From NCBI GenBank assembly GCA_024236075.1, contig JACKLE010000005.1, positions 119,631 through 183,630 of the forward strand: DNA of 64,000 nucleotides. Reading direction: 5' to 3'. The DNA is from Alphaproteobacteria bacterium. Its GTDB lineage: Bacteria > Pseudomonadota > Alphaproteobacteria > JACAEB01. Numbering within the stretch: position 1 is the first letter of the stretch; every line of letters starts with the position of its first letter. Position numbers and translations under genes: made by a program. Below, piece by piece: positions 35,610 to 43,986 of the stretch. The notes beneath the pieces were generated by a model. It saw nothing but the letters and a program-made list of their open reading frames with translations, did not search any database and was not told the origin of the DNA.

Positions 35610-35987
35610 TCAGCCCCTCCGCTTCACGGCCGGCATCGCTGCGACCCAAGCGCGTAAACTCTCGGCAGGGATCAAGGTCCGGTTACCAAGCTTTATGGCG
35701 TTCAGTTTGGCGTCGGCGACTGCCTTCCAAACCGTTGTTCGACCCACGCCTAACGCCTCGGAAACCTGCTTGACGGTGTACATGAGTTTTTCTGCAGGCA
35801 GTTCGGGCGGCGGCGGAGGCGGCGGACTTTCCACGCGCTCCGGCATCGCTCGCTCGGGCGGTTGATACGGCTCCGCGGCGATCTGCTCGAACACATCGAT
35901 AGCAGCGCGCAAGTGCTGGCACATTTCAAACACGCGCCTGTCACGGTGCTTCATCTGCGCCATCTGGAAAGCGCCTAACCCTCGCAT
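35610..35987 (-). CDS. Helix-turn-helix (excisionase/MerR-like) DNA-binding protein
   Basis: The 125-residue protein starts at the ATG complementary to 35985-35987, preceded by a strong GAGGAGGTGG ribosome site. An N-terminal helical part and a Pro-rich linker (SPPPPPPPEL) lead to a C-terminal winged-helix domain with YTVKQVSEALGVGRTTVWKA and KLGNRTLIPAESLRAWVA, as in excisionase/DUF3853/AlpA-type proteins. It may be the recombination directionality factor or a regulator of mobilisation, as it is divergent from the relaxase gene. Confidence 0.75.
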   Translation of the reverse strand: MRGLGAFQMAQMKHRDRRVFEMCQHLRAAIDVFEQIAAEPYQPPERAMPERVESPPPPPPPELPAEKLMYTVKQVSEALGVGRTTVWKAVADAKLNAIKLGNRTLIPAESLRAWVAAMPAVKRRG

Positions 35988-36173
35988 GCACCACCTCCTC
36001 TTCACGACAACACACACTTGATGACAACGAGCACGAATGCGTGCGTCATCCTCAGTGCGAATAACAAAGCACTGTCTGGAATAACGAGGAAAAAGACGGA
36101 GGGTTGATGGCAAGATAGAATGCGCCGCAGTGCTGGATGCACAGCGGCTTGTCTGCACATCTTTTTTTCCACC

Positions 36174-36205
36174 GCACCACGAGGTGCGCTGCCGCAAAGT
36201 GCGGC
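36174..36205 (+). other. Candidate oriT stem-loops upstream of the relaxase
   Basis: Two adjacent perfect hairpins occur: GCACC/GGTGC (36174-36178 with 36183-36187) and GCCGCA/TGCGGC (36191-36196 with 36200-36205). They lie 45-76 bases before the relaxase start in the 262-base divergent region (35988-36249). Mobilisation origins often look like this beside their relaxase gene. No nic consensus is recognised, so the assignment is tentative. Confidence 0.4.
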
Positions 36206-36249
36206 AAGGTGAAGAGAGCCGCTTTGCGCTGCCATGAAGGCGCGACGCG

Positions 36250-38229
36250 ATGGACGACGAAGACAAATTCGAAGGCGATGTCAGCCGGCGTCGCGCAAAG
36301 CGGATCCCGGACAGCGGCTCGATTTTTCGTCCGCCGTCCGCCGCCAGCTCTAAGCGCGTTGCGAAGCGCGCTCGCACTGCCTGGTACAATCGGAGCCGCG
36401 GTGCTGGCACCGTAAAACTGAAGCACGAGCGGCGTGCCGGCAGCCAGCGCGTCATTGTGAAGATACATCCAAAGGTCCACGCCAAGTCGGCAGGCGGGGC
36501 GGGCTCGCTGATGCGGCACACGCTCTATGTGGAGCGCGACGGCGCTGGCCGCGACGGCGACCCGGCGCAGGTCTTCGACCGCGAGCTGGATCGGGCCGAC
36601 GGCACGGCCTTCGTCGAACGCTGCGAAGACGACCGGCACCATTTCCGAGTGATCATCGCTCCTGAACGCGGCGCGGCTATCGACGATCTCAAGAACTACA
36701 CACGCGACCTGATGCGGAGTGTGGAGGCGGACCTAGACACCCGCATCGACTGGATCGCGGCCGAGCATCACGACACCGGCCGCGCCCACGTCCATTTGCT
36801 GATGCGGGGCGTGCGGGCCGATGGGCGCGATCTGGTCATCCCCCGTGACTATGTTTCCCACGGTTTCCGCGAGCGAGCCGAGGGCCTGGCCACCGAGCTG
36901 CTTGGACCGCGCCTTGAACCCGATCGCGCGGTGAAGCAGGAACGCCTTACTGAGCTTGACCGCGAACTTGTCGCACGCTCGCGCGGCCAAGAGATCGCGA
37001 TGAGCGCCCTGCCCGACGATGGCGTGCGCGCAGCCCGCCTGGTGCAACGGCTCAACCGGCTGGAAGAGATGGGCTTGGCCGAACCGGCCCGCGCTGGCGT
37101 CTGGCGGCTCGATCCAGAACTGGAGGAGAAACTCATCCGCCTCGGCGACCGGCGCGACCGTGAGCGCGCCACAGCGCGGCTGTTGGCGCAAGAGCAGCGC
37201 GGGCTTGAACCCGAGCGCACGCGTGAACTGGAGGCGGCGCATTCGAGCCAGCGCGTCACCGGGCGCTTGGTTGGCTTTGAACGTCTGGGCGAGGACGCGC
37301 GCGGACCGCAACTGATCGGCGTGGAAGGCATCGACGGCAGATTCTGGACCGCGCGCGTGGCGGGTGCCGAAGATCTGCGCGGCCTCGCCGGCGTCGAGCG
37401 TGGCGCCATTGTCGAGATCGAGCGTGCAACGCCGGGCTTGAAGGCGTCAGACCGCACCATCTGGGAAATTGCGCAGGAGAACGATCTCACCTATTCGGCC
37501 GCGCTTCACCGCCAAGCGCGGCCGACTGATCGCGCGAACTACATTGAGATGCATGAGCGCAGGTTGGAAGCGCTACGACGCGATGGCGTGGTGAGCCGCG
37601 AGCGCGACGGCACATTCTATCTACCCCACGACTACCCTACCCAGGTCGCCATGCGCGAAGGGCGGGGCGGACGCGAAAGCGCGCGCGTGACGCTAGTTGA
37701 TCCGCATGCGCTTGAACGGCAGGCCGAGTATCGCGGTCCGACCTGGCTCGACCGCATGGCGGACGGGCGCGAAGACAAAAGCCAGATGCGCGGCGAAGGC
37801 TTTGGCGCTGAAATCGGCAAGGCATGGAAGCAGCGGGAAGCGACGCTTGAGAAGCTCGGCTTGGGCGAGCGCGGCCCAGATGGCTTCCAGACCATGCCCA
37901 GCTGGCGCGACAGCCTGACCTCGCTTGAGCAGGATGCTCTTCGCGATCGCATCGAGCGCGACACTGGGCGCGTGGCGCATTTCGCACGCGACGGCGAGCG
38001 TGTGCATGGGCTCTACACGAGCCGCATTCATCTCGCCGAACAGAGCTTTGCGTTGATCGAGCATGACCGCACCGCAACGCTTGCGCCTTGGCGGCCGGCG
38101 ATGGACCGCGCGCTCAATCAAGTCGTCGCGGGGCAAGTCAAAGGCATGAGTTTCGACTTCAAGTACGGTCGCGGCGCCGAGAAAGAGATCACCAAGGCGC
38201 TGGGGCTCGACATAGGCGGGCGTGGATAG
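36250..38229 (+). CDS. VirD2/DUF3363-type relaxase
   Basis: The 659-residue protein nicks and carries transfer DNA. The N-terminal relaxase domain contains SLMRHTLYVERDGAG, RHHFRVIIAPERGAAIDDL and the metal-binding HDTGRAHVHLLMRG (His180, His182). The remainder (about 240-655) resembles DUF3363, found on relaxases of integrative elements. A nucleophilic tyrosine candidate is in the first 100 residues (for example Tyr93), not confirmed. No coupling protein or T4SS genes are present, so transfer would depend on a helper. Confidence 0.82.
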   Translation: MDDEDKFEGDVSRRRAKRIPDSGSIFRPPSAASSKRVAKRARTAWYNRSRGAGTVKLKHERRAGSQRVIVKIHPKVHAKSAGGAGSLMRHTLYVERDGAGRDGDPAQVFDRELDRADGTAFVERCEDDRHHFRVIIAPERGAAIDDLKNYTRDLMRSVEADLDTRIDWIAAEHHDTGRAHVHLLMRGVRADGRDLVIPRDYVSHGFRERAEGLATELLGPRLEPDRAVKQERLTELDRELVARSRGQEIAMSALPDDGVRAARLVQRLNRLEEMGLAEPARAGVWRLDPELEEKLIRLGDRRDRERATARLLAQEQRGLEPERTRELEAAHSSQRVTGRLVGFERLGEDARGPQLIGVEGIDGRFWTARVAGAEDLRGLAGVERGAIVEIERATPGLKASDRTIWEIAQENDLTYSAALHRQARPTDRANYIEMHERRLEALRRDGVVSRERDGTFYLPHDYPTQVAMREGRGGRESARVTLVDPHALERQAEYRGPTWLDRMADGREDKSQMRGEGFGAEIGKAWKQREATLEKLGLGERGPDGFQTMPSWRDSLTSLEQDALRDRIERDTGRVAHFARDGERVHGLYTSRIHLAEQSFALIEHDRTATLAPWRPAMDRALNQVVAGQVKGMSFDFKYGRGAEKEITKALGLDIGGRG

Positions 38230-38351
38230 CGTGGCATGGCTCTCCTACTGTTGCCTGACGTTGCCTTGCTGAGCGCGCACCGTTTTCGCGCCCTGAACAG
38301 CGTTTGGCCAATCGGGATTAGTGCTCGGGGCCGTGAAAGCCGTCGATGCGC

Positions 38352-38590
38352 CTACACTTCAGGATACCGCGCAAGCACCTCAACAGACATCAACAACTTC
38401 GGATCGACCACGTACTCGTGTTCATTCAGCCAAAGACTATGTCGACCTGGGCTAGCTATAATTGCCTCGGTCGAGGCATCCACGCGAAGAAGAACTCCGC
38501 CTCCATCGTGAGCGGCGTTGAGTCCCCGCGCGAACATCTCTGCCGTAGCGATCTTGTCGCTCCATGCGAAGCCAAGGACACCAGAAATCC
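38352..38590 (-). pseudogene. 3' fragment of a split ADP-ribosyltransferase-like gene
   Basis: The frame open to the stop at 38352 has no start of its own. It encodes GFAWSDKIATAEMFARG, GGVLLRVDAS and NEHEYVVDPKLL, matching the C-terminal half of ART-fold proteins (an STS-like strand and an ExE-like EHE motif). Its 5' half is at 43617-43928. Both halves end in the same 8-bp AGAAATCC (plus strand; 38583-38590 here), the target duplication of the inserted transposon. Joining them restores one 180-codon frame. Confidence 0.7.
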
Positions 38591-38612
38591 GGCATTAGGT
38601 AGCAAATGCACC
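38591..38612 (+). repeat. Left terminal inverted repeat of the IS1595-type transposon
   Basis: GGC followed by the 19-base core, which matches the right repeat at 18 of 19 positions in inverted orientation. It abuts the target duplication at 38583-38590. Confidence 0.82.
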
Positions 38613-38691
38613 TAGCTCAGGAGGATGCCAGGAAAGCTGCCGGCGTGGCGGCGCAGGTGGCGCGCGCCAACGGGCGTGCTACGAGTCCGGA

Positions 38692-39651
38692 ATGGGCTTC
38701 GGCGACTACTGGTGGTTGGTCCTTAGGTGCGCGTGGAGAGATTCAATGCGCGCCTTGAACCCGCTCTCTCTTTGGGGTGCGGTCCGCGATCTCGCTATCG
38801 CTTTCGTTGCAATATTGGGGCTAGTTGTTTTTGGACCGGAACTCATAAAAAAGGGCCTTATGAGTTCAGATAATATAAAAGATACTATTGTTTGGCTGGT
38901 CGCGTGGGCAATTGCGATAGGTTTGTGTGCAGTCGCGGTATTTGGTCTTGTATTTTCTTTCAATGCCTTAGTTGTTGCCCCGTTCCGGGTTTGGCGGGAC
39001 TCAGCCCAGCGGGCACAAGATAGCGAAGATGTTTTGCGAACACTAGAGGAGGCATCGAAGCCAAAACCCTCTTTGCCGCCGCCCGTTGAATCCGAAGCGG
39101 CAATTTCCGCCAAACTTGAGCTTGCGCGCGTCGTTAGAGATCATCTCTATTCTGCACAGTTGAGCCTCGCACAACTAACAAGTGCCGCAGCAAATCTCGC
39201 CTGCTCTCATTTGGGAAGGGATAATATCTACAGACGCGCCCATGCCGGTATAGTTGACGTAGATGCGTTATACCCACAGAAACCGAGAGAGATGGAACTA
39301 CTAAATGAATTGAGATTCGCTGAGCAAGTTCGCTCGATGACTATAAGGGAGGTTGAAAGCCGCACGTATGAATTGTTGTGCCGACAAAATATCCGTCTCT
39401 CTATTATCACGGAAGCGCTCACGGCGGCGCAAAACGCCGGAATAAATTTGAGCGGTCATGAAATAAACGAAAGATACGCTACTTGGATTTCCGACAACGA
39501 CAAGCTCTTTGATGAATTAAAGAGGCTATCCGGAAATTTTGAGTATGCCGTTTTAAAGGGTCATATAGAGACGATTACGGAAAGCAGGAAAAAACATATT
39601 GACCATATCACTGATTTTCTAGGTCAAGGCGGCTCGCCCCAGTCGCCTTAA
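38692..39651 (+). CDS. Hypothetical two-helix membrane protein (transposon cargo)
   Basis: The 319-residue protein has two long transmembrane helices (about 30-50 and 65-95) followed by a charged, mostly helical cytoplasmic region (about 105-315) with coiled-coil tendency. No family is recognised. Base composition is much more AT-rich than its neighbours, indicating a separate origin. Its last 44 bases overlap, tail to tail, the end of the DUF6471 gene. Membrane-helix plus soluble helical sensor layouts occur in abortive-infection proteins, but nothing specific supports that here. Confidence 0.65.
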   Translation: MGFGDYWWLVLRCAWRDSMRALNPLSLWGAVRDLAIAFVAILGLVVFGPELIKKGLMSSDNIKDTIVWLVAWAIAIGLCAVAVFGLVFSFNALVVAPFRVWRDSAQRAQDSEDVLRTLEEASKPKPSLPPPVESEAAISAKLELARVVRDHLYSAQLSLAQLTSAAANLACSHLGRDNIYRRAHAGIVDVDALYPQKPREMELLNELRFAEQVRSMTIREVESRTYELLCRQNIRLSIITEALTAAQNAGINLSGHEINERYATWISDNDKLFDELKRLSGNFEYAVLKGHIETITESRKKHIDHITDFLGQGGSPQSP

Positions 39652-39838
39652 GACATTGCACAAAAAATACGGCTGAGAATCCACCGCGAGCTACCTTATT
39701 CCTGACATTGACAGCCGAATCCTTGACGCCGATCTCCGCCAGCTTCTCGGCCAGTTGCTCATAAGTCATGCCTCGACGGGCCATCTCGGCCCTTAGCATG
39801 CCTTTGACCAGATTCACCCATTCGTCGTCGCTTTTCAT
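39608..39838 (-). CDS. DUF6471 family small protein
   Basis: The 76-residue protein starts at the ATG complementary to 39836-39838, after a GAGGG ribosome site; a longer frame upstream exists. LRAEMARRGMTYEQLAEKLA reads as a helix-turn-helix, followed by VNVRNKVARGGFSAVFFVQC, the DUF6471 signature. These proteins frequently lie next to IS1595-type transposases and may regulate them. It is divergent from the transposase gene 113 bases away. Confidence 0.75.
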   Translation of the reverse strand: MKSDDEWVNLVKGMLRAEMARRGMTYEQLAEKLAEIGVKDSAVNVRNKVARGGFSAVFFVQCLKATGASRLDLENQ

Positions 39839-39951
39839 GGTGCCCTCGCGATTGTTGCGGGCGCCATCATAATCGTTACGAATGTCGTTGACAACGGCAC
39901 GCCATGCCACCATATTCGTTACGTCAGTAACGAAAACGATGGCAAACGGCA

Positions 39952-40911
39952 ATGGCTCAGCACTTCCTCCTTTCCGCCAAGGCTCGCACGCTCTCCCTCG
40001 CCAAGGTCATGCGCCTGAGCGACGAAGAGGCTTATGAGACCTTCAAGGCGATCCGTTGGGCCGAGACCGAGGGCGAGCCGGTCTGCCCGCGCTGCGGCGG
40101 CCTGGAGGCTTACAGCTACGCCTCGCGCCGGATCTTCAAGTGCAAGGCGTGCGGCTCGCAGTTCAGCCTCACCACGGGCACCATCTTCGCCAGCCGCAAG
40201 CTGGCGATCCGCGACCTCTTGGCCGCCATCGCGATCTTCGTGAACGGCGCCAAGGGCATCTCCGCTTGCCAACTGAGCCGGGATCTGGACGTCCAGTACA
40301 AGACAGCCTTTGTCCTGGCTCACAAGCTGCGCGAGGCCATGGCGCTTGAGGTTCACGCCTCCAAGCTCGGCGGGGAAGTCGAAATCGACGGCGCCTATTT
40401 CGGCGGCTATGTGAAGCCGGAGAACCACAAGGCCGACCGCAAGGACCGTCGCCTCAAGGAAAACCAATCCGGCAAGCGCCGTGTCGTTGTCGTGATGCGC
40501 GAACGTAGCGGCAAGACCCGCCCCATCGTCCGCTACTCGGAAGACGAGGCCGTCGCGGACGTGCTCGACAATGTGAAGCCCGCGAGCACGATCTATGCGG
40601 ACGAAGGCTCAGCGTGGGACACGCTGCACGACTACTACCTGACCCGCCGCATCAATCACTCCATCGCGTATAGCGACGACGGGGCGTGCACCAACCAAGC
40701 GGAGAGTTACTTCTCCCGCCTGCGCCGCGCCGAGATCGGCACCCATCACCGCATCTCGGGCCGCTATCTCGACTGCTACGCCAACGAGATGGCATGGCGC
40801 GAGGATCACCGCCGCATCTCCAACGGCCAGCAATTCGAGAGCGTCGTGGCCCTCGCCCTCGCGCATCCGGTCAGCCGGCAGTGGAAGGGGTATTGGCAGA
40901 GATCATCCTGA
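39952..40911 (+). CDS. IS1595-family transposase
   Basis: The 319-residue protein has an N-terminal zinc ribbon (CPRCGGLEAYSYASRRIFKC KACGSQ; two CxxC pairs) and an ISXO2-like DDE/N domain. Catalytic acidic candidates are in VEIDGAYFGGYVKPEN and STIYADEGSAWDTL, with SDDGACTNQAESYFSRLRRA containing the third residue region. The frame is full length and appears intact, so the transposon may still be mobile. Its end overlaps the methyltransferase gene by nine bases in convergent orientation. Confidence 0.92.
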   Translation: MAQHFLLSAKARTLSLAKVMRLSDEEAYETFKAIRWAETEGEPVCPRCGGLEAYSYASRRIFKCKACGSQFSLTTGTIFASRKLAIRDLLAAIAIFVNGAKGISACQLSRDLDVQYKTAFVLAHKLREAMALEVHASKLGGEVEIDGAYFGGYVKPENHKADRKDRRLKENQSGKRRVVVVMRERSGKTRPIVRYSEDEAVADVLDNVKPASTIYADEGSAWDTLHDYYLTRRINHSIAYSDDGACTNQAESYFSRLRRAEIGTHHRISGRYLDCYANEMAWREDHRRISNGQQFESVVALALAHPVSRQWKGYWQRSS

Positions 40912-42630
40912 TTTAAAGGCGGCACGGGGATCGATAAGAACGACCTCGCCTTTGCGCCGGCTTGACTTTCCGCCACCCGGAATCGTGAACGTAAACTCCA
41001 TCTGTGGTGTTTCTTCACGCTTGGTTCTGCGCGATGGTTGAGACTGGGCGTCGTCACGATAAGCAGGAGGCAATTGCGGTGATTTCCCATCTAATAATTC
41101 GCCTACCGTTTTTATCTGTAGACGTGGCATTTTTCCGTGTGCGGTGTTGACGAAACCTGCGGCAGCAGCGTCTCGCTCCATGTCTCGCGTCGGCATTGCA
41201 AGTGTTAGTAACAGCGCCATCTCGGCTTCTTCGCGTTCCATGGTTCCGCGCAGATCACGGACAGCCCCAACGCCTACCTTTTCTCCGCCTTTCACAGAAA
41301 CCAAGACTCTTCCTGTGCCATATGGGCCATTCTTGAAATAGATAGTTCCGTCGATTCCGCGGTCCCGCCCTCTTTTTTGTTCTCGGTAGGTCTGTGCGCC
41401 AACGAGCCAATTTGCCCACCACTCAAATTGGAATTTGTCTCGTCGTGCCAGTTCGGCTGCACCCTCAGCGTCTTTGGGTCTGCCAACAACATCAAATGTA
41501 GGATCTTCAAAGGCCGCTCGAAGGCGATTTTCAATCACAGTGATTGCATAGTGCGTTACATCAATCCCAAGCCATTGCCGTCCTAGGAGGTGCGCTGCGT
41601 GAACAGTCGTTCCGCATCCGCAAAATGGATCGAGAACCATATCTCCGGGTCTTGTTGTCAGATTGATGACCCTCTCAAGCAGAGCCAAGGGTTTTTGGGT
41701 TGGCCAGCCCAATCGCTCTTTGGCCTGAGAGTTCAGTGGAAAGATGTCAGTCCAGACATCTCCTAGTGGCCTGCCTCTTTGTTCGTCGAGGTATCGCTTC
41801 AGGCAGGGCACCCGACCCGCCGCTGTCTGAACCACCAACCCTTTAGCATGAGCTTCTTCCATTCTCTCTCGCGTCCAGCGCCAAACCCTCTTAACTCCGA
41901 GAAACTCGTACGTCAGATTCGGTCTATCTTGATTTGGATTGATAAGATTATCCAGGCGATACCTGCGCCCATCTTTGTCAATATTGCAGTATTTTTTGAG
42001 CGTTTTTTCATCCAATCTTTCCTCGTCGTATGGAATGAATGCATAATTACTATTCCATATGCTGCTTTCTGAAGATTGATAACTTAAAAGAACATCATGG
42101 TTTGTTGGCAGCCTGCGGCTCATTAGACTTTTTCCAGTTGTTCTCTGCCATATTATCTGATTTCTGAAATTCTCTGGGCCATATATACCATCCAGAATGA
42201 TCTTTAGGTAGTGAGCCGCCGTTTGATCGCAATGCAAGATAAGAGATCCTGTTGACTTTAATACGCGCTTAAGCTCTATTAACCTTATTGACATCATGGC
42301 TAGGTATGCCATGAGGTCGCTTTCCCCCATGAAACTCCTTAGTGATCGAAGTATATCGGCCGCCGGTGACCCAGAGCGGATCACCGCATCATAGGCGTGC
42401 TCGGCACCATCGGCCGTCCAACGCCAAGCATCTTGGAATGCTTCAACTTGGCTCGCTGCTGCTTCACCGGCCGGTGTTTTGAAAAAAACGTTGTACTGAC
42501 TATTGCTGTTGAATGGGGGGTCCAGGTAAACACAATCAACGCTTCTATCGTCGATATGCTCTCTAAGTGTTTCAAGGTTGTCGCCAAAAAATAACGTGTT
42601 GGTCACACGAGCCTCCCGCCTAGATGGCAA
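40903..42630 (-). CDS. DNA N6-adenine/N4-cytosine methyltransferase fused to an Mrr-like nuclease
   Basis: The 575-residue protein is a beta-class DNA methyltransferase: motif IV YLDPPFNSNSQYN comes first (about residues 36-48) and the SAM motif LDPFCGCGTT later (about 340). After about residue 410 an additional domain follows: RGRDRGIDGTIYF and VLVSVKGGEKVGVGAVRDL. This looks like a PD-(D/E)XK Mrr-type nuclease core (Asp then Val-Lys). A single-chain restriction-modification enzyme is therefore likely. It is transposon cargo, with the SNase-like gene divergent upstream. Confidence 0.8.
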   Translation of the reverse strand: MPSRREARVTNTLFFGDNLETLREHIDDRSVDCVYLDPPFNSNSQYNVFFKTPAGEAAASQVEAFQDAWRWTADGAEHAYDAVIRSGSPAADILRSLRSFMGESDLMAYLAMMSIRLIELKRVLKSTGSLILHCDQTAAHYLKIILDGIYGPENFRNQIIWQRTTGKSLMSRRLPTNHDVLLSYQSSESSIWNSNYAFIPYDEERLDEKTLKKYCNIDKDGRRYRLDNLINPNQDRPNLTYEFLGVKRVWRWTRERMEEAHAKGLVVQTAAGRVPCLKRYLDEQRGRPLGDVWTDIFPLNSQAKERLGWPTQKPLALLERVINLTTRPGDMVLDPFCGCGTTVHAAHLLGRQWLGIDVTHYAITVIENRLRAAFEDPTFDVVGRPKDAEGAAELARRDKFQFEWWANWLVGAQTYREQKRGRDRGIDGTIYFKNGPYGTGRVLVSVKGGEKVGVGAVRDLRGTMEREEAEMALLLTLAMPTRDMERDAAAAGFVNTAHGKMPRLQIKTVGELLDGKSPQLPPAYRDDAQSQPSRRTKREETPQMEFTFTIPGGGKSSRRKGEVVLIDPRAAFKSG

Positions 42631-42683
42631 TCATGTTACTTCAGTTGCGAAAAGTGTGGGTTAACGCGTATAAAGCACTAAAT

Positions 42684-42715
42684 ATTGTGTAGTGTGCAGC
42701 GGGTAAATACACAAT
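42684..42715. promoter_or_regulatory. Inverted repeat in the methyltransferase/SNase divergent region
   Basis: ATTGTGTA (42684-42691) and TACACAAT (42708-42715) form a perfect 8-bp inverted repeat with a 16-base spacer, in the 132-base gap between the divergent methyltransferase and SNase-like genes. It could be an operator shared by both promoters. Which protein binds is unknown. Confidence 0.35.
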
Positions 42716-42762
42716 GTGCGTCGGATATCGCGTGTACCTTCCTATTTGAAGGAGAGCCTTTC

Positions 42763-43143
42763 GTGCAGATTGCCGTACATTTGCTCGTGATGAGCCTAGC
42801 CTTCACCACATGCGCTCTCGCCGATCCTTGCGAAGCGCCATTGCCCAAGAAGGGCGAGACGTTCTCCGGCCCAGTCACCTACATCGTGGACGGCGACGGC
42901 CTGTGCGTGGGCGAGGAACAGGGCGGCATAGAGGTGCGCCTCGCCGACTTCCGGGCGATTGAGCTGAACGATCCGGGCGGGCGCGAGGCCAAGGCCGCGC
43001 TGACGCGCATTGCCTTTGGCAAGACGGTCTCATGCGTTGCCGGAAAGCACTCTTGGGATCGTGTGGTCGCGCGCTGCACGCTCAATGGCGAGGGTCTAGG
43101 CGACCTCATGCGCGCGGCCGGAATCCCGGAAGGCGGACGTTAG
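42763..43143 (+). CDS. Small secreted SNase-like protein (transposon cargo)
   Basis: The 126-residue protein begins with GTG at 42763 after a GAAGGAG ribosome site. A signal peptide (about 1-22, ending CALAD) precedes a short SNase-type core: VTYIVDGDGLCVG, VRLADFRAIELNDPGGREA and KHSWDRVVARCTLNG. The typical catalytic Arg/Glu positions are only partly conserved (DFRAIELND), so activity is uncertain. Four cysteines could form disulfides. The 3' end overlaps the winged-helix gene by 48 bases, tail to tail. Confidence 0.7.
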   Translation: MQIAVHLLVMSLAFTTCALADPCEAPLPKKGETFSGPVTYIVDGDGLCVGEEQGGIEVRLADFRAIELNDPGGREAKAALTRIAFGKTVSCVAGKHSWDRVVARCTLNGEGLGDLMRAAGIPEGGR

Positions 43144-43557
43144 CCGCCACCCCTTGTACTCGCCCGTCTTGGGCACTTCCTCGACAAGTCCGCGCTGGCG
43201 CAGCTTGTAGAGGCAGGCGCTTACCCGCTTCCTTAGCCGCACCAGCACGTCCTGGGCGGGCTCCAGGCCGCGAGCCTGCGCAACGTAGCGGGCAATCTCC
43301 AGGGAGGTGATGGGGCCTGTGGCGCCCCTGAGCGCGGCCATCACATGGCCCCGCATCTCGCCCTTGAAGGCCGCGTCATGCGTCCTGACAGGCTTGGCCC
43401 TGGGCAGCTCGGCCTCGGGGTCGAAGAGGCGCAGCGTCCGCTCGACGGCCTCAAGGTCCGCTATGAGCGAGCCTAGATGCCTGCGGGCAGCGTCTATCTG
43501 GCCCTGGAGGCTGGCGTGCTTCTCAAGAAGGCCGGCAATGGTGTTGGGGCGGTCCAT
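43096..43557 (-). CDS. Winged-helix-like hypothetical protein (transposon cargo)
   Basis: The 153-residue protein has an N-terminal coiled coil (about 5-45) and a C-terminal winged-helix-like segment (about 70-145: GPITSLEIARYVAQARGL and ACLYKLRQRGLVEEVPKTGE YKGWRL). It is probably a DNA-binding regulator. It starts 36 bases inside the right inverted repeat of the transposon and reads inward. Confidence 0.65.
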   Translation of the reverse strand: MDRPNTIAGLLEKHASLQGQIDAARRHLGSLIADLEAVERTLRLFDPEAELPRAKPVRTHDAAFKGEMRGHVMAALRGATGPITSLEIARYVAQARGLEPAQDVLVRLRKRVSACLYKLRQRGLVEEVPKTGEYKGWRLTSAFRDSGRAHEVA

Positions 43558-43592
43558 GCCCGGAGCATGGCCCAGGCAGCCCCGAGCGTCTT

Positions 43593-43611
43593 GGTGCGTT
43601 TGCTACCTAAT
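43593..43611 (-). repeat. Right terminal inverted repeat of the IS1595-type transposon
   Basis: The 19-base GGTGCGTTTGCTACCTAAT is the inverted match of the left repeat (18 of 19). Five bases separate it from the AGAAATCC target duplication at 43617-43624. Confidence 0.82.
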
Positions 43612-43616
43612 CCCGC

Positions 43617-43928
43617 AGAAATCCATCGAGAGAACGACTCACCCCGATAGAGCGTAATCGAGCCGCCGACGTATTTCGGGAGAGAGAGGCGCAACACGGA
43701 GACTAGAAAAGCGTCGTCCTGAATTTGCTCTCGAATCCGATGGCTGCGCTCCGTCCAGAGCGTTTGGAAAGCATCCTGAAGCTCGGGCCTGTTGGGTGCG
43801 GCCGCTGCGATTGCGGACAAAATAGGCCGCCAGCGTCGGCGGCGGCTTATTCGATCCACGCCCTCATCTTTGGCTGGACGGTCATGAGCGCAAAGGACGT
43901 CGATAAATTTGTTTACTGTAAAACGCAC
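43617..43928 (-). pseudogene. 5' fragment of a split ADP-ribosyltransferase-like gene
   Basis: From GTG 43928 the frame encodes 104 codons of host-like sequence ending SLPKYVGGSITLYRGESFSR WIS before it runs into the transposon and reads nonsense to 43494. The LYRGE motif is typical of the first strand of arginine-type ART domains (R of R-S-E). The missing half is at 38352-38590. A 71-residue gene lies 58 bases upstream on the same strand and may have been its partner or antitoxin. Confidence 0.7.
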
Positions 43929-43986
43929 CGAAGTCTTCCGCAGGCGTGCGCCGCAAGGCGAGCGTGACTAATGAGTTCGCCTTAAA

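Larger units (their letters stand above)
38591..43616. mobile_element. IS1595-family transposon with cargo (5,026 bp)
   Basis: Ends carry 19-bp inverted repeats: ATTAGGTAGCAAATGCACC (38594-38612) and, reversed, ATTAGGTAGCAAACGCACC (43593-43611), one mismatch. Flanks repeat AGAAATCC (38583-38590 and 43617-43624), the 8-bp duplication size known for IS1595. Contents: a membrane protein, a DUF6471 protein, the transposase, a DNA methyltransferase-nuclease fusion, an SNase-like protein and a winged-helix protein, packed with overlapping 3' ends. IS1595 members with passenger genes are known. The right outer end has two extra bases relative to the left, so the exact tips are uncertain by a couple of bases. 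Confidence 0.82.

Noticed and set aside
43494..43928. Intact 144-residue protein
   Set aside because: The last 40 or so codons read into the transposon end; only 43617-43928 is original coding sequence.
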